From Nonomuraea polychroma (GTDB lineage Bacteria > Actinomycetota > Actinomycetes > Streptosporangiales > Streptosporangiaceae): a DNA stretch of 64,000 bases. Under the pieces are notes generated by a model. It saw nothing but the letters and a program-made list of their open reading frames with translations, did no database searches and was not told where the DNA came from. The stretch lies in the NCBI RefSeq assembly GCF_004011505.1, contig NZ_SAUN01000001.1, positions 9,327,501-9,391,500 of the forward strand, read 5' to 3'. This document shows positions 32,529-41,087 of the stretch, piece after piece; position 1 is the first letter of the stretch; each line of letters starts with the position of its first letter. Made by a program: the position numbers and the translations under genes.

Positions 32529-33354
32529 GGCGATCTGCGTAGTCACGCGCGAAGTCGGTGAACGACCTGCCGGGGCGGCCCATCACGTCGGCGAACGTCG
32601 GGGTGGTGTAGTCGCCCCAGCCCTGTGCGTACGCCGTCAGGTATTCCTTGGTGACCGCGGCCACCCACTCCGGCAGCCCGGCCGCCAGCATCGAATGTCG
32701 TGCCTCGTCCGGCGTGACCGGCTGGTAGGCGATCGGCCCGCCGTACACCTCCCCCAGCGCCGTCGCCGCGTCCCGCAGCGAGATGCTGGCCGGGCCCGTG
32801 AGAGTGTAGGTCTTGCCCTTGTGCGGCGCCGGATCGCGCAGGACCGCGGCGGCGAAGTCGCCGATGTCGCGTACGTCGATCGGGCTCAGCCTGCCCTCGC
32901 CCGTCGCACCGTAGAGCGTGTCGCCGTTCACCGAGCCGAAAAGGTTCTGCATGAAGAACGCCGGGCGGATGACGGTCCAGTCGAGGCCAGAGGCCGCGAG
33001 CTCGACGTCGGACAGGGCGTGCAGCCGGCCGTTACGGGTCGGGGCGTCGTGGGCGGCGCCGATGGCCGACATGCGCACGACGTGCCCCACTCCGGCCTTT
33101 CTTGCGGCCCATACGGCGTTCATGCTGGCGTGGGGTGCCTGGGGGCCCATCGCGGTCAGCAACCACAACGTGTCAACGCCCTTGAACGCCTGGTCGAGCG
33201 TGGTGGGGTCGTCCAAGTCGCCGACCGCCACCTCCACGCCGGACGGCGCCTTCGCCGCATCACGCACCAGGACCCGCACGTCCTCCGTGCCTGCCAAGGA
33301 CTGCAGCACAGCGCTGGAAACGGTGCCGGTGGCACCGGTGATCAAGATGGTCAT
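32515..33354 (-). CDS. NmrA-like NAD(P)-binding protein
   Basis: A 279-residue Rossmann-fold protein of the atypical SDR/NmrA group. The dinucleotide motif is ITGATGTVSSAVLQSL. Conserved segments include GVDTLWLLTAMGP, HVVRMSAIGA and LDWTVIRPAFFMQN. Such proteins are NAD(P)H sensors or quinone/azo reductases. The start overlaps the stop of the upstream ABM gene by 4 nt (ATGA), and both lie divergent from a MarR regulator, which likely controls them. Confidence 0.9.
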   Translation of the reverse strand: MTILITGATGTVSSAVLQSLAGTEDVRVLVRDAAKAPSGVEVAVGDLDDPTTLDQAFKGVDTLWLLTAMGPQAPHASMNAVWAARKAGVGHVVRMSAIGAAHDAPTRNGRLHALSDVELAASGLDWTVIRPAFFMQNLFGSVNGDTLYGATGEGRLSPIDVRDIGDFAAAVLRDPAPHKGKTYTLTGPASISLRDAATALGEVYGGPIAYQPVTPDEARHSMLAAGLPEWVAAVTKEYLTAYAQGWGDYTTPTFADVMGRPGRSFTDFARDYADRLRTP

Positions 33355-33638
33355 CGTATGGTCCCCTCTTCCATGGACACGAGCTCGTCGATCAGGTCGA
33401 AAAAGGCCCGGATGCCGGGCAGGTTGGCGCCCTTGGCGCGGGAGTCGGCGAAGTCCTCCGGCGTGCGCCACTCCACGATGTCCAGCCACTCGTCGTCGGA
33501 CACGTGGACCAGCTTGGCGCCCAGGAATCCCGCCCGATCGGCCTGGAAATCCGCGATCATCGCCGGGCGGGCCGCCAGGAGCTGGTCGGCACGGTCCGGC
33601 GCGACGCGGAACCTGGCGAGTTCCACCGTTGTCGTCAT
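33351..33638 (-). CDS. Antibiotic biosynthesis monooxygenase (ABM) domain protein
   Basis: A 95-residue dimeric alpha-beta barrel protein (VELARFRVAPDRADQLLAAR, LVHVSDDEWLDIVEWRTPED). ABM members oxidise aromatic polyketides or quinones, or degrade haem, without cofactors; here the substrate is unknown. The ATG at 33638 matches family start. It is coupled to the NmrA gene by a 4-nt overlap, and the promoter region faces a MarR regulator across a 63-bp gap. Confidence 0.82.
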   Translation of the reverse strand: MTTTVELARFRVAPDRADQLLAARPAMIADFQADRAGFLGAKLVHVSDDEWLDIVEWRTPEDFADSRAKGANLPGIRAFFDLIDELVSMEEGTIR

Positions 33639-33660
33639 GACATGGAGAATATAGTAAGAA

Positions 33661-33687
33661 TTAGTGACGGTCAAGATTAGTGACTAA
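33661..33687. promoter_or_regulatory. MarR operator candidate
   Basis: TTAGTGACTAA at 33677-33687 is a palindrome around a central G. A direct copy of its left part, TTAGTGAC, lies at 33661-33668, 16 nt apart start to start. Both fall in the 63-bp gap between the ABM and MarR starts, so bound MarR would block both promoters. Confidence 0.5.
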
Positions 33688-33701
33688 AGGGAGGGTGTGA
33701 G

Positions 33702-34178
33702 GTGCGCAGGAGCCAGCGCAAGCAGGAGGAGCCCGATCTCGGCATCCTGTCCAGCCGGGCCCTTTTCAGCCTGCAGCGGGAGCTCTTCACCAGGCTGAGC
33801 GAGCAGGGACATCCGCGGCTACGGCCGCGGCACGGTGCGGTGATGGCGTACTTGGACGAGGAAGGCAGCAGGGCCACCGACCTGGCGGCTCAGTCGGGCC
33901 AGCACAAGCAGGTGATCGGCACCCTGCTCGACGAGCTGGTCGAGCTCGGATACGTCGAGCGCCGGCCGGACCCGGCCGACCGGCGCGCCAAGCTGATCGT
34001 GCCCACCGAGAAGGGGCGCGACCACATGGTCAAGTCGGACGCGATCATCGCCGCGATGGAGGCTGAACATGCGCGGGCGGTGGGTGAGCAGGCGTACGCG
34101 GACTTCAAGCGGGTCTTCAAGAAGGTCGCCGACCGCCAGACCGGCAAGGGCCACGACGACACACCGCACCCAGATTGA
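33702..34178 (+). CDS. MarR family transcriptional regulator
   Basis: A 158-residue winged-helix repressor (RPRHGAVMAYLDEEGSRATD, LAAQSGQHKQVIGTLLDELV, GYVERRPDPADRRAKLIVPT). The wing motif DPADRRA is characteristic. GTG 33702 has GGGAGG 8 nt upstream. It is divergent from the ABM-NmrA pair, a common arrangement for oxidant- or phenol-responsive MarR loci. Confidence 0.93.
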   Translation: MRRSQRKQEEPDLGILSSRALFSLQRELFTRLSEQGHPRLRPRHGAVMAYLDEEGSRATDLAAQSGQHKQVIGTLLDELVELGYVERRPDPADRRAKLIVPTEKGRDHMVKSDAIIAAMEAEHARAVGEQAYADFKRVFKKVADRQTGKGHDDTPHPD

Positions 34179-34588
34179 CCCCCGAGGACCTGGCCACCTC
34201 GCCCGCGCCTCCCAACGCCGACCTTCCAACGGGCCGCCGCTCCCGCCATGTGTGCCGCTGCCCTCCCCCTGTGCGTGCCGCAGCGACGGGCGCAGGCGTC
34301 GCAGCCGCCGACGGTGACCGCGGACACCGGACACAGAGCGTCGCGCGACTCAGGGCCGCAGGCGTGGGCCGGGGACGCGGGCGCGGGAGGTGCCGGAGCA
34401 CGGGTGCGCGACCCGGGAATGCCACGATCCGAGGCGGTCGGCCGACGCTTGTAGGGAGGCACCGGTGCCCGTGCGCCGTTGCGGCGGCCGACCCCGTGCG
34501 GGTCAGAGGGCGTCTCCCTGGAGGCCCTCAGCCCCGCACGACGGGTGGCGCCCACTTGGCCCCGCCGTAAAAAAAGAAAAAAGAAAGA
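34179..34588. other. Gap between MarR and dnaN paralogue, no gene seen
   Basis: 410 bp of high-G+C sequence between convergent genes. Open frames here are arginine/proline-rich and unlike real proteins. A run of A-rich sequence (AAAAAAAGAAAAAAGAAAG, 34568-34586) lies just beyond the dnaN stop. I see no RNA or repeat. Confidence 0.35.
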
Positions 34589-35686
34589 TCACTGCTGGCG
34601 GAGGGACATCACCAGATAGCGGAAAGATGGGGCGCCGTCGCCAGGGACGTCCTGGATGAGAGCGGGCCTGGTCGGCGACTCCATGTTGATGCGGGCCAGG
34701 TCGCTCTCGATCCCCACCAGCCCGTCCAGCAGGAACTGCGACTGGAAGGCGATCTGGATGTCCTCACCACGCAACTCGCACTCGACCACCTCGGTCCCGC
34801 GCCCGATGTCGCCGCCACCCGCCTGGATGAGCACCTGTCCCTGCGTGAACGACAGCCGGATGGCGGTGTTGCGCTCGGCCACCAGCGCAACCCGCTTGAT
34901 CGCGTTGACGAACGCCGTCACCGGCACGTCGGCCCTGATCGACCAGTCGCTGGTCAGCCTGGCACGGTAGTCGATGAACTGCTCGTCGAGCAGCCGCACC
35001 GTCGTGCTGCGTCCCACGCTCTCGAACCCGGCCACCCCGTCGCCCATCGCGATCGACACCTCGCCGCCGCGCAGCGACTTGGCCACCTCGACCAACACCC
35101 GCGCCGGCACCATCGCGGAGACGGCAAGGTCAGGACCGGCCGGGCGCCAGGCGAAGTCGCGCGCGGCGATGCGGTAGCGGTCGGTCGCCGCCATCGCCAC
35201 GGACTCGCCCTCGATGTCGACCCTGATGCCGGTGAGCATCGGCAGCGTGTCGTCGCGGCTGGCGGCGGGCGCGACCTGGCCCACGGCCGAGGCGAACACA
35301 CCGCCGCCGACGGCGCCGATGGCGGGCGGCATCGTGGGCATGGTCGGGAAGTCCTCGACCGGCATCGTGACGAGCCCGAACTCCGCGCTGCCGCAGGTCA
35401 GAACCGCCTCGGGACCTTCGGTGACGATCTCCACGTCGTCGGCGGGCAGGCTCCGGCTGATCTCGGCCAGCAGCCGGCCGGGAATGAGCACGCGGCCTTC
35501 CTCGGCCACGTCGGCGTCGATCACGGCCCGGGCGGAGACGTCATAGTCGAACGCGGACAGGCTCAGGTCCTCGCCTGCCTCCAGCAGGAGCCCGGACAGG
35601 ACGGGCACCACAGGGCGGCTGGGCAGGACTCGGGCAGCCCACGCCACCGCCTCTGCCAGTACATCGCGGTTAACCCGGATTTTCAC
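34589..35686 (-). CDS. DNA polymerase III beta subunit (sliding clamp) paralogue
   Basis: A 365-residue sliding-clamp protein with all three clamp domains (MKIRVNRDVLAEAVAWAARV; TLPMLTGIRVDIEGESVAMA followed by ATDRYRIAARDF; FQSQFLLDGLVGIES). It is not next to dnaA or recF, so it is probably a second clamp; the canonical dnaN should be at the origin. The C-terminus ends YLVMSLRQQ instead of the usual YLLMPVR(L), which changes the edge of the partner-binding pocket. The hydrophobic cleft segments otherwise look intact. It stands alone, with no replication gene nearby. It may compete with or specialise relative to the main clamp. Confidence 0.88.
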   Translation of the reverse strand: MKIRVNRDVLAEAVAWAARVLPSRPVVPVLSGLLLEAGEDLSLSAFDYDVSARAVIDADVAEEGRVLIPGRLLAEISRSLPADDVEIVTEGPEAVLTCGSAEFGLVTMPVEDFPTMPTMPPAIGAVGGGVFASAVGQVAPAASRDDTLPMLTGIRVDIEGESVAMAATDRYRIAARDFAWRPAGPDLAVSAMVPARVLVEVAKSLRGGEVSIAMGDGVAGFESVGRSTTVRLLDEQFIDYRARLTSDWSIRADVPVTAFVNAIKRVALVAERNTAIRLSFTQGQVLIQAGGGDIGRGTEVVECELRGEDIQIAFQSQFLLDGLVGIESDLARINMESPTRPALIQDVPGDGAPSFRYLVMSLRQQ

Positions 35687-35760
35687 CTGTTACACCCCTT
35701 CGTCGCGCCGTGCCTCTATGAAAATAGCCCAGAGGACCGACAACCCAAGGCGAGTCCAGC

Positions 35761-35865
35761 GAGGCCCGTTCAACCGCTGCTGCTGAGGTCCAGGCGCGGT
35801 CCGTTCAACTGTGGCTGCTGAGGTCCAGGCGCGGTCCGTTCAGCTGCGGCTGTTGAGGTACGCGA
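35761..35865 (-). repeat. 35-bp tandem repeat, three copies, at 3' end of response regulator gene
   Basis: Units at 35761-35795, 35796-35830 and 35831-35865, each centred on CCGTTCAACTG/GCTGCTGAGGTCCAGG with a few differences. The third copy includes the last nine codons and stop of the response regulator; the other two are downstream duplicates of it. Copies 2 and 3 are most alike. This looks like replication slippage. Confidence 0.75.
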
Positions 35866-36493
35866 GCACGGCCAGCACCCGCCGGTTGTCGTCGTCCGAC
35901 GGCGCGAGCCCCAGCTTGGCGAAGATGTTGGCGGTGTGCTTGGCCACGGCGCTCTCGCTGAGGTAGAGCCGCTGGGAGATCGCCGCGTTGGAGCGGCCCT
36001 CCGCCATGGCCTCGAGCACCTCCCGCTCGCGAGGCGTGAGCGCGGCCAGCGGCTCGTGCCTGGCGTTGCTGGCCAGCAGCTTGGCGATGACCTCCGGGTC
36101 CATGGCGGTGCCGCCCGCGGCGACCCTGCGTACCGCGTCGATGAACTGCTCGGCGTTGAAGACCCGGTCCTTGAGCAGGTAGCCGATGCCGCCCGAGCCG
36201 TCGGCGAGCAGCTCGCGGGCGTACAGCTGCTCGACGTGCTGGGACAGCACGAGAATCGGCAGGCCGGGCACCGACGTCCTGGCCGCGAGCGACGCCTGCA
36301 GGCCCTCGTCGGTGAACGTCGGCGGCAGCCGCACGTCGACGATCGAGACGTCCGGGCGCAGCTCCAGCAGTCCCTTGAGCAGCTCCGGGCCGGACTCCAC
36401 CGCGGCGACGACGTCGAAGCCGTGGGCCTGCAGCAGGTGCACCAGGCCGTCTCTGAGCAGGTAAAGGTCCTCGGCGATGAGCACCCGGTTCAT
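35840..36493 (-). CDS. LuxR/NarL-type response regulator
   Basis: A 217-residue two-component regulator. The receiver has acidic pair AED near the N-terminus, phosphoacceptor aspartate in VSIVDVRLPP and lysine in GYLLKDRV. The C-terminal LuxR helix-turn-helix is LTPREREVLEAMAEGRSNAA, RLYLSESAVAKHTANIFAKL. The start overlaps the kinase stop by 4 nt (ATGA). It should control the divergent ABC exporter. Its last codons form part of a 35-bp tandem repeat. Confidence 0.95.
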   Translation of the reverse strand: MNRVLIAEDLYLLRDGLVHLLQAHGFDVVAAVESGPELLKGLLELRPDVSIVDVRLPPTFTDEGLQASLAARTSVPGLPILVLSQHVEQLYARELLADGSGGIGYLLKDRVFNAEQFIDAVRRVAAGGTAMDPEVIAKLLASNARHEPLAALTPREREVLEAMAEGRSNAAISQRLYLSESAVAKHTANIFAKLGLAPSDDDNRRVLAVLAYLNSRS

Positions 36494-37923
36494 GAGCACC
36501 AGGGCCTGGTCGGGGTCGCCTCCGCCATCCAGCGCTCCCGGTTGTGCGTGGCGGGGATACGAATGGCCATGGTGTGCATGGTAAGCCCGAGCGCGATCAT
36601 GCCGATGATCGTCGGCCACTGCCAGACCTCGGGAAGATGCAGCGCCAGGAACCAGGACTTCTCGTCGAAGCCGATGATCTTGAAGATGGCCGGCACGAAG
36701 CCCTGCGGGAACGTCGGGCACCAGGCCGTCGCCCACAGGAAGCCGAGCAGGAGCGCCTTCCGCCTAGGGAGCCTGCCCAGGTCGCCCGACCAATGTTGGG
36801 GCAGCGCCTTGGGCAGCTCCATCGTCACCGTGGTGGGACCGCCGGGCGGGCTGTTCAGTGCGAGCACCCCGTCGAAGGCGGCCAGCCGCCGCTCGATGCC
36901 GGACAGGCCGCTGCCCTTGGCCGGGTCGGCGCCGCCCATGCCGTCGTCGGTGACCGTGATGCGCAGGTCGGGGCCGTTGGAGCTGATGTCCACCGTCGCC
37001 GACGCGGCATCGCCGTGCCGGGCGGCGTTGGACAGCAGCTCGCTGACGGCGAAGTACGCCGCCGCCTCGACCGGCGCCTCCGGCCGGTGCGGCAGGTCGA
37101 CGTCCACGGTGACCCGCATCGGGCTGTCCAGGGCCAGGGCGCGGACGGCGTCGCCGAGCCCGCGTTCGGCCAGCACAGGAGGATGGATGCCGCGGATGAC
37201 CCTGCGCAGCTCGGTCAGCGTGTCCGAGGAGGTGTCCCTGGCCTTGGCCACCAGCGCCTTGGCGGCCGCCGGGTCCTTGTCCATCAGCTCCTCGATCGCG
37301 CCGAGCGTCATCCCGATCGCGACCAGCCTGGCCTGGGTGCCGTCGTGCAGGTCGCGTTCGATCCTGCGCATCTCGGCCGCCTGCGAGTCGGTCGCCAGGT
37401 TGCGCGTGCGCTGGAGGTGGCTCACCTGGCCGGCCAGGCGGCTCGCCGCGGTCGCGCCGAGCAGCAGGTTGCTCCAGAGCGCGTAGAATCGCAGGCCCAG
37501 CTCGGGGACCAGGACGAACAGCGGCAGCAGCACCGCCTTGACCAGGGGGTCCAGCAGCAGCCAGAGACCGTCGCGCCAGGTCGCCGGGTCGGTGAGCAGC
37601 CACTTCCAGCGGTCGTTCCACGCGGGGATGCGTGGCGTCCTGTAGAGGGTGCGGTCCGAGCGGTACAGCCCGTCCGGTCCGGGCACGGGCGGCGGCGGCT
37701 TGGGCAGGTACGGGGCCTCGATCGGACTGCCTGTCCACGCGCGCATGAGCCGCCTGTTGAGCTCGGCCATCCGCCTGACCATCCGGACCTGCGGCGGGAA
37801 CAGGAACACCATGCCCATCGCCACCGACAGGATCAGCATGACGCCGGCCAGGAGGATCAGCGGCACCTCGACGACGAGCAGCGCCAGCAGTGCCGTGACC
37901 TGACCTAACCTCCGCACGAGCAT
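36490..37923 (-). CDS. Sensor histidine kinase (NarL/DesK class) with C-terminal membrane extension
   Basis: A 477-residue membrane kinase. Two N-terminal helices (VTALLALLVVEVPLILLAGV, LILSVAMGMVFLFPP) and a further hydrophobic pair around 155-200 precede the HisKA_3 segment RRIERDLHDGTQARLVAIGM with its phospho-histidine. The ATPase follows (AVSELLSNAARHGDA; VTDDGMGGADPAKGSGLSGI). After the ATPase there are about 85 extra residues with two more hydrophobic segments (KALLLGFLWATAWCPTFPQG; TIIGMIALGLTMHTMAI), which most family members lack. It is co-translated with the response regulator and divergent from the exporter. Confidence 0.92.
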   Translation of the reverse strand: MLVRRLGQVTALLALLVVEVPLILLAGVMLILSVAMGMVFLFPPQVRMVRRMAELNRRLMRAWTGSPIEAPYLPKPPPPVPGPDGLYRSDRTLYRTPRIPAWNDRWKWLLTDPATWRDGLWLLLDPLVKAVLLPLFVLVPELGLRFYALWSNLLLGATAASRLAGQVSHLQRTRNLATDSQAAEMRRIERDLHDGTQARLVAIGMTLGAIEELMDKDPAAAKALVAKARDTSSDTLTELRRVIRGIHPPVLAERGLGDAVRALALDSPMRVTVDVDLPHRPEAPVEAAAYFAVSELLSNAARHGDAASATVDISSNGPDLRITVTDDGMGGADPAKGSGLSGIERRLAAFDGVLALNSPPGGPTTVTMELPKALPQHWSGDLGRLPRRKALLLGFLWATAWCPTFPQGFVPAIFKIIGFDEKSWFLALHLPEVWQWPTIIGMIALGLTMHTMAIRIPATHNRERWMAEATPTRPWCS

Positions 37924-38032
37924 GCCTTCAGTCTGCGCCGGCAGGGGCGGCCCGGTCACTGCACTTAGGTACACCCTTGCCGGGCATCTAACGAGATTCC
38001 GCGACGGATTACGCGTTCCTAGCGTCGATGAC

Positions 38033-38938
38033 ATGAAAATCATCGAGGTCAGGAACCTTCGGAAGCAGTATCCGAACCACCTGGCGGTCGAGGACGTGTC
38101 GTTCGAGGTCGCCGAGGGCGAGATCTTCGGCATCCTGGGCCCGAACGGCGCCGGCAAGACCACCACGGTGGAATGCGTCGCGGGCCTGCGGCGGGCGGAC
38201 GCCGGCACCGTACGGGTGACCGGTCTGGACCCGCGCCGGAACAGGGACGAGCTGCGCCAGGTGCTGGGCATGCAGCTGCAGAGCGCCGCCCTGCCAGAGA
38301 AGATCAAGGTGTGGGAGGCCTTGGACCTCTACGCCTCCTTCTACCCCGGCCCGGCCGACTGGACCGAGCTCATGGAGAAGGTCGGGCTCGGCGACAAGCG
38401 CGACACCGCGTTCAAGAAGTTGTCCGGCGGGCAGCGTCAGCGGCTGTCCGTGGCGCTGGCGCTGATCGGCCGCCCCCGTGTGGCGGTGCTCGACGAGCTG
38501 ACGACCGGGCTCGACCCGCAGGCCCGCAGGGACACCTGGGAGCTGGTCCAGCAGGTACGCGAATCCGGGGTGACGATCGTCCTGGTCACCCACTTCATGG
38601 AGGAGGCCGAGCGGCTCTGCGACCGGCTCGCGCTCATCGACGCCGGCAAGGTGATCGCCACCGACACGCCTGCCGGGCTGGTGGCACAGGTGGGCGGGGA
38701 GCAGCGGGTGCGGTTCCGGCCCTCGGCGCCCGTGGCGGACGGCGTGCTGCTGGCCGTGCCGGAGGTACGCGAGGTGAGCAGGAACGGCAACCAGATCGTG
38801 GTCAGCGGCTCCGGCAACCTCGCCCCCGCGGTCACCCTCGCCCTCGCCCGGCACGAGATCGTTCCCGCAGACCTGCGTATCGAGCAGGCCACGCTCGACG
38901 ACGCGTTCCTCGCGCTCACAGGAAGGAAGTTGGCATGA
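38033..38938 (+). CDS. ABC transporter ATP-binding protein (drug exporter type)
   Basis: A 301-residue ATPase of the DrrA/ABC-2 export class. Walker A is GPNGAGKTTT, signature LSGGQRQRL, Walker B VAVLDELTTGLDP, and the H-loop histidine is in LVTHFMEEAERL. The C-terminal 80 residues form the DrrA-like accessory domain. The ATG at 38033 is only 110 nt from the divergent kinase start. The stop overlaps the permease start (ATGA). It is probably induced by the two-component system on the other strand. Confidence 0.94.
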   Translation: MKIIEVRNLRKQYPNHLAVEDVSFEVAEGEIFGILGPNGAGKTTTVECVAGLRRADAGTVRVTGLDPRRNRDELRQVLGMQLQSAALPEKIKVWEALDLYASFYPGPADWTELMEKVGLGDKRDTAFKKLSGGQRQRLSVALALIGRPRVAVLDELTTGLDPQARRDTWELVQQVRESGVTIVLVTHFMEEAERLCDRLALIDAGKVIATDTPAGLVAQVGGEQRVRFRPSAPVADGVLLAVPEVREVSRNGNQIVVSGSGNLAPAVTLALARHEIVPADLRIEQATLDDAFLALTGRKLA

Positions 38939-39666
38939 GGAAGATCCTCATCGTGGAGGCCAAGCTGCACCTGCGTGACTGGCCGTACATGCTCTTCACC
39001 ATTGGCCTGCCGGTCGGCCTGCTGGTCGTCCTGGGGCTCACCATCCCGACGATGAGCAAGATCGGCGCGGGCGGGCTGCGGGCGGTGGACACGCAGTTGC
39101 CGAGCATGATGACGCTGCTCTCCCTGCTGGTGCTGGCCTGCAACGTGGTGCCGGCGGTGTTGTCGACGTACCGCGAGCAGGGCGTGCTCAGGCGGATGTC
39201 GACGACACCCGTGCATCCGGCGCGGCTGCTGGCCGTGCAGTTGCTGATCAACCTGGCGGCCGGGGTGGTCTCCACGACCATCCTGATCGTGTCGGCCCGG
39301 CTGGTGTTCGGCGCGGCGATGCCGCGGCAATGGGCCTGGTTCGTGCTGGTCTTCCTGCTCGGCACCGCCGCGTTGCTGGCGATCGGGCTGGTGATCGCCG
39401 CGCTCGCGCCCAACGGCAAGGCCGCGCCCGGGATCGGGTCGGTGGTGATGTTCCCGCTGATGTTCCTCGGAGGGATGTGGGTGCCGCGCGAGGTGATGCC
39501 GGACGCGCTCCGTACGGTCAGCGACTTCTCCGTGGCGGGGCCGGTCGCGCAGGCGCTCAGGGACACGTGGGCCGGCCAGGCCCCGCAGCCGCTGCACCTG
39601 GCGGTGATCCTCGGCGGGCTGGTGTTGTTCGGAGGCCTGGCCGCGCGCGTGTTCCGATGGGAGTGA
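38935..39666 (+). CDS. ABC-2 type transporter permease
   Basis: A 243-residue permease with six hydrophobic segments (for example YMLFTIGLPVGLLVVLGLTI, LLSLLVLACNVVPAVLSTYR, WFVLVFLLGTAALLAIGLVI, VVMFPLMFLGGMWVPREVMP). The REQGVLRRMSTTPV coupling motif after helix 3 is typical of DrrB-like exporters. It forms the exporter with the preceding ATPase and overlaps it by 4 nt. The substrate is unknown; lipophilic antibiotics are usual. Confidence 0.93.
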   Translation: MRKILIVEAKLHLRDWPYMLFTIGLPVGLLVVLGLTIPTMSKIGAGGLRAVDTQLPSMMTLLSLLVLACNVVPAVLSTYREQGVLRRMSTTPVHPARLLAVQLLINLAAGVVSTTILIVSARLVFGAAMPRQWAWFVLVFLLGTAALLAIGLVIAALAPNGKAAPGIGSVVMFPLMFLGGMWVPREVMPDALRTVSDFSVAGPVAQALRDTWAGQAPQPLHLAVILGGLVLFGGLAARVFRWE

Positions 39667-39675
39667 CCGGTGGGA

Positions 39676-40590
39676 CTAGCGCCCGGCCCAGACCGGGCGC
39701 GCGCCGGTGACGTTGGTCATCAGCGAGTAGAGCGAGGTCGAGGCGGCGATGAACAGGCGGTTGCGCTTGGGACCGCCGAACACCAGGTTCGCGGTGGCCT
39801 CGGGCAGTTTGAGCCGGCCGATCAACGTGCCGTCGGGGTCGTAGCAGAGCAGCGCCTTGCCGGCCGCGACCCAGATCCGGCCGGTGTCGTCCAGCCGCAT
39901 GCCGTCGAAGACGTCGTCGCCGCCGCCCTCGGCGAAGACTTTCCCGCCCGCCAGGGTGCCGTCCTCCCGCACGTCGAACACGCGCAGGTGCCGCTCCCTG
40001 GTGTCGGCCACGTAGAGCAGGCTCTCGTCCAGCGAGAACGCCAGGCCGTTCGGGCGGACGAAGTCGTCGGCCACGACGCGTACCTCGCCCGTCACCGGAT
40101 CGGTCCGGTAGACGTGGCAGCCGTCGATCTCCTGCTCGGCGGCGTGCCCCTCGTAATTGCTGAGGATGCCGTACGGCGGGTCGGTGAACCAGACGGAGCC
40201 GTCGGAGCGGACCACCACGTCGTTGGGGCTGTTGAGCCGCTTGCCCTCCCACCGGTCGGCGATCACCGTGATCGAGCCGTCGTGCTCGGTGCGGGTGACG
40301 CGGCGGTTGCCGTGCTCGCAGGAGATCAGCCGGCCCTCGCGGTCGAGCGTGTTGCCATTGACGTAGCCGGACGGCTGGCGGAACGGCCCGACCGCGCCCG
40401 TCATCTCGTCCCAGCGCAACATCCGCTCGTTGGGGATGTCGCTCCACACCAGGAAACGGCCTGCGGGAAAGTACACAGGACCCTCTGACCAGCGGGTGCC
40501 GGTGTAGAGCACCTCGATCACATCGTCGCCGGCGACCGCGGCGAACCGCTCGTCGAGCACCTCGAACTCGGTGGGGATCGTTTTCGTCAT
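39676..40590 (-). CDS. SMP-30/gluconolactonase family protein
   Basis: A 304-residue six-bladed beta-propeller lactonase. The metal-site residues of the family are visible: Glu in TRWSEGPVYF, Asn in LNSPNDVVVRSDG, Asn in VRPNGLAFS and Asp in LLYVADTRER. It hydrolyses sugar or other lactones; the substrate is not deducible. The start is set at ATG 40590 with GGTGGG upstream; GTG 40602 is an alternative. It lies only 35 nt from the divergent Lrp-type regulator, which may control it. Confidence 0.9.
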   Translation of the reverse strand: MTKTIPTEFEVLDERFAAVAGDDVIEVLYTGTRWSEGPVYFPAGRFLVWSDIPNERMLRWDEMTGAVGPFRQPSGYVNGNTLDREGRLISCEHGNRRVTRTEHDGSITVIADRWEGKRLNSPNDVVVRSDGSVWFTDPPYGILSNYEGHAAEQEIDGCHVYRTDPVTGEVRVVADDFVRPNGLAFSLDESLLYVADTRERHLRVFDVREDGTLAGGKVFAEGGGDDVFDGMRLDDTGRIWVAAGKALLCYDPDGTLIGRLKLPEATANLVFGGPKRNRLFIAASTSLYSLMTNVTGARPVWAGR

Positions 40591-40625
40591 GGCACCCACC
40601 ATACGCCGTTCGGTTTGCGAGAGAA

Positions 40626-41078
40626 ATGACGAGATATCATCCTGTGGTGGACGATATCGACAGGATGCTGATCGACCTGCTCCAGGAGGACGCGACGCAG
40701 TCGTACGCCGTCCTCGGCCGGGCGGTGGGCCTGTCCAGCGGCGCGGCCCACGAGCGGGTGCGCAAGCTGCGCGAGCGAGGCGTGATCAGGCGGACCACGA
40801 TCGAGGTCGACCAGGCCGCGCTGGGGCGCGCCGTGACGGCGTACGTGCTGGTCGAGGGGAGCACGTGGATGGGCGACAGCGCCGACCGGCTGGCGGCGAT
40901 CCGCGAGATCGAGGAGGCGCACGTCATCGCCGGGCCCGCGTCTGTGCTGCTCAAGGTCCGTACGGCGGGCACGAGGGAGCTGCAGGACGTGCTGCGGCGG
41001 GTGTTCGAGGTGGACGGCGTGACAGGGACGCAGACGGTCGTCGTCCTGGAGACGTTCTTCGAACGAACCCTCAAGTAA
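40626..41078 (+). CDS. Lrp/AsnC family transcriptional regulator
   Basis: A 150-residue regulator with an N-terminal helix-turn-helix (DIDRMLIDLLQEDATQSYAV, LGRAVGLSSGAAHERVRKLR) and a C-terminal RAM/Lrp ligand domain (IREIEEAHVIAGPASVLLKV). ATG 40626 is used, but GTG 40644 or 40647 would give the shorter N-terminus seen in relatives. No good ribosome site precedes any of them. It is divergent from the SMP-30 gene and 9 nt before soxR. Confidence 0.9.
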   Translation: MTRYHPVVDDIDRMLIDLLQEDATQSYAVLGRAVGLSSGAAHERVRKLRERGVIRRTTIEVDQAALGRAVTAYVLVEGSTWMGDSADRLAAIREIEEAHVIAGPASVLLKVRTAGTRELQDVLRRVFEVDGVTGTQTVVVLETFFERTLK

Positions 41079-41087
41079 GCTCCAGGT

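Noticed and set aside
36544-37908. 454-residue plus-strand frame opposite the sensor kinase
   Set aside because: Antisense to a clear kinase; composition is that of a shadow frame.
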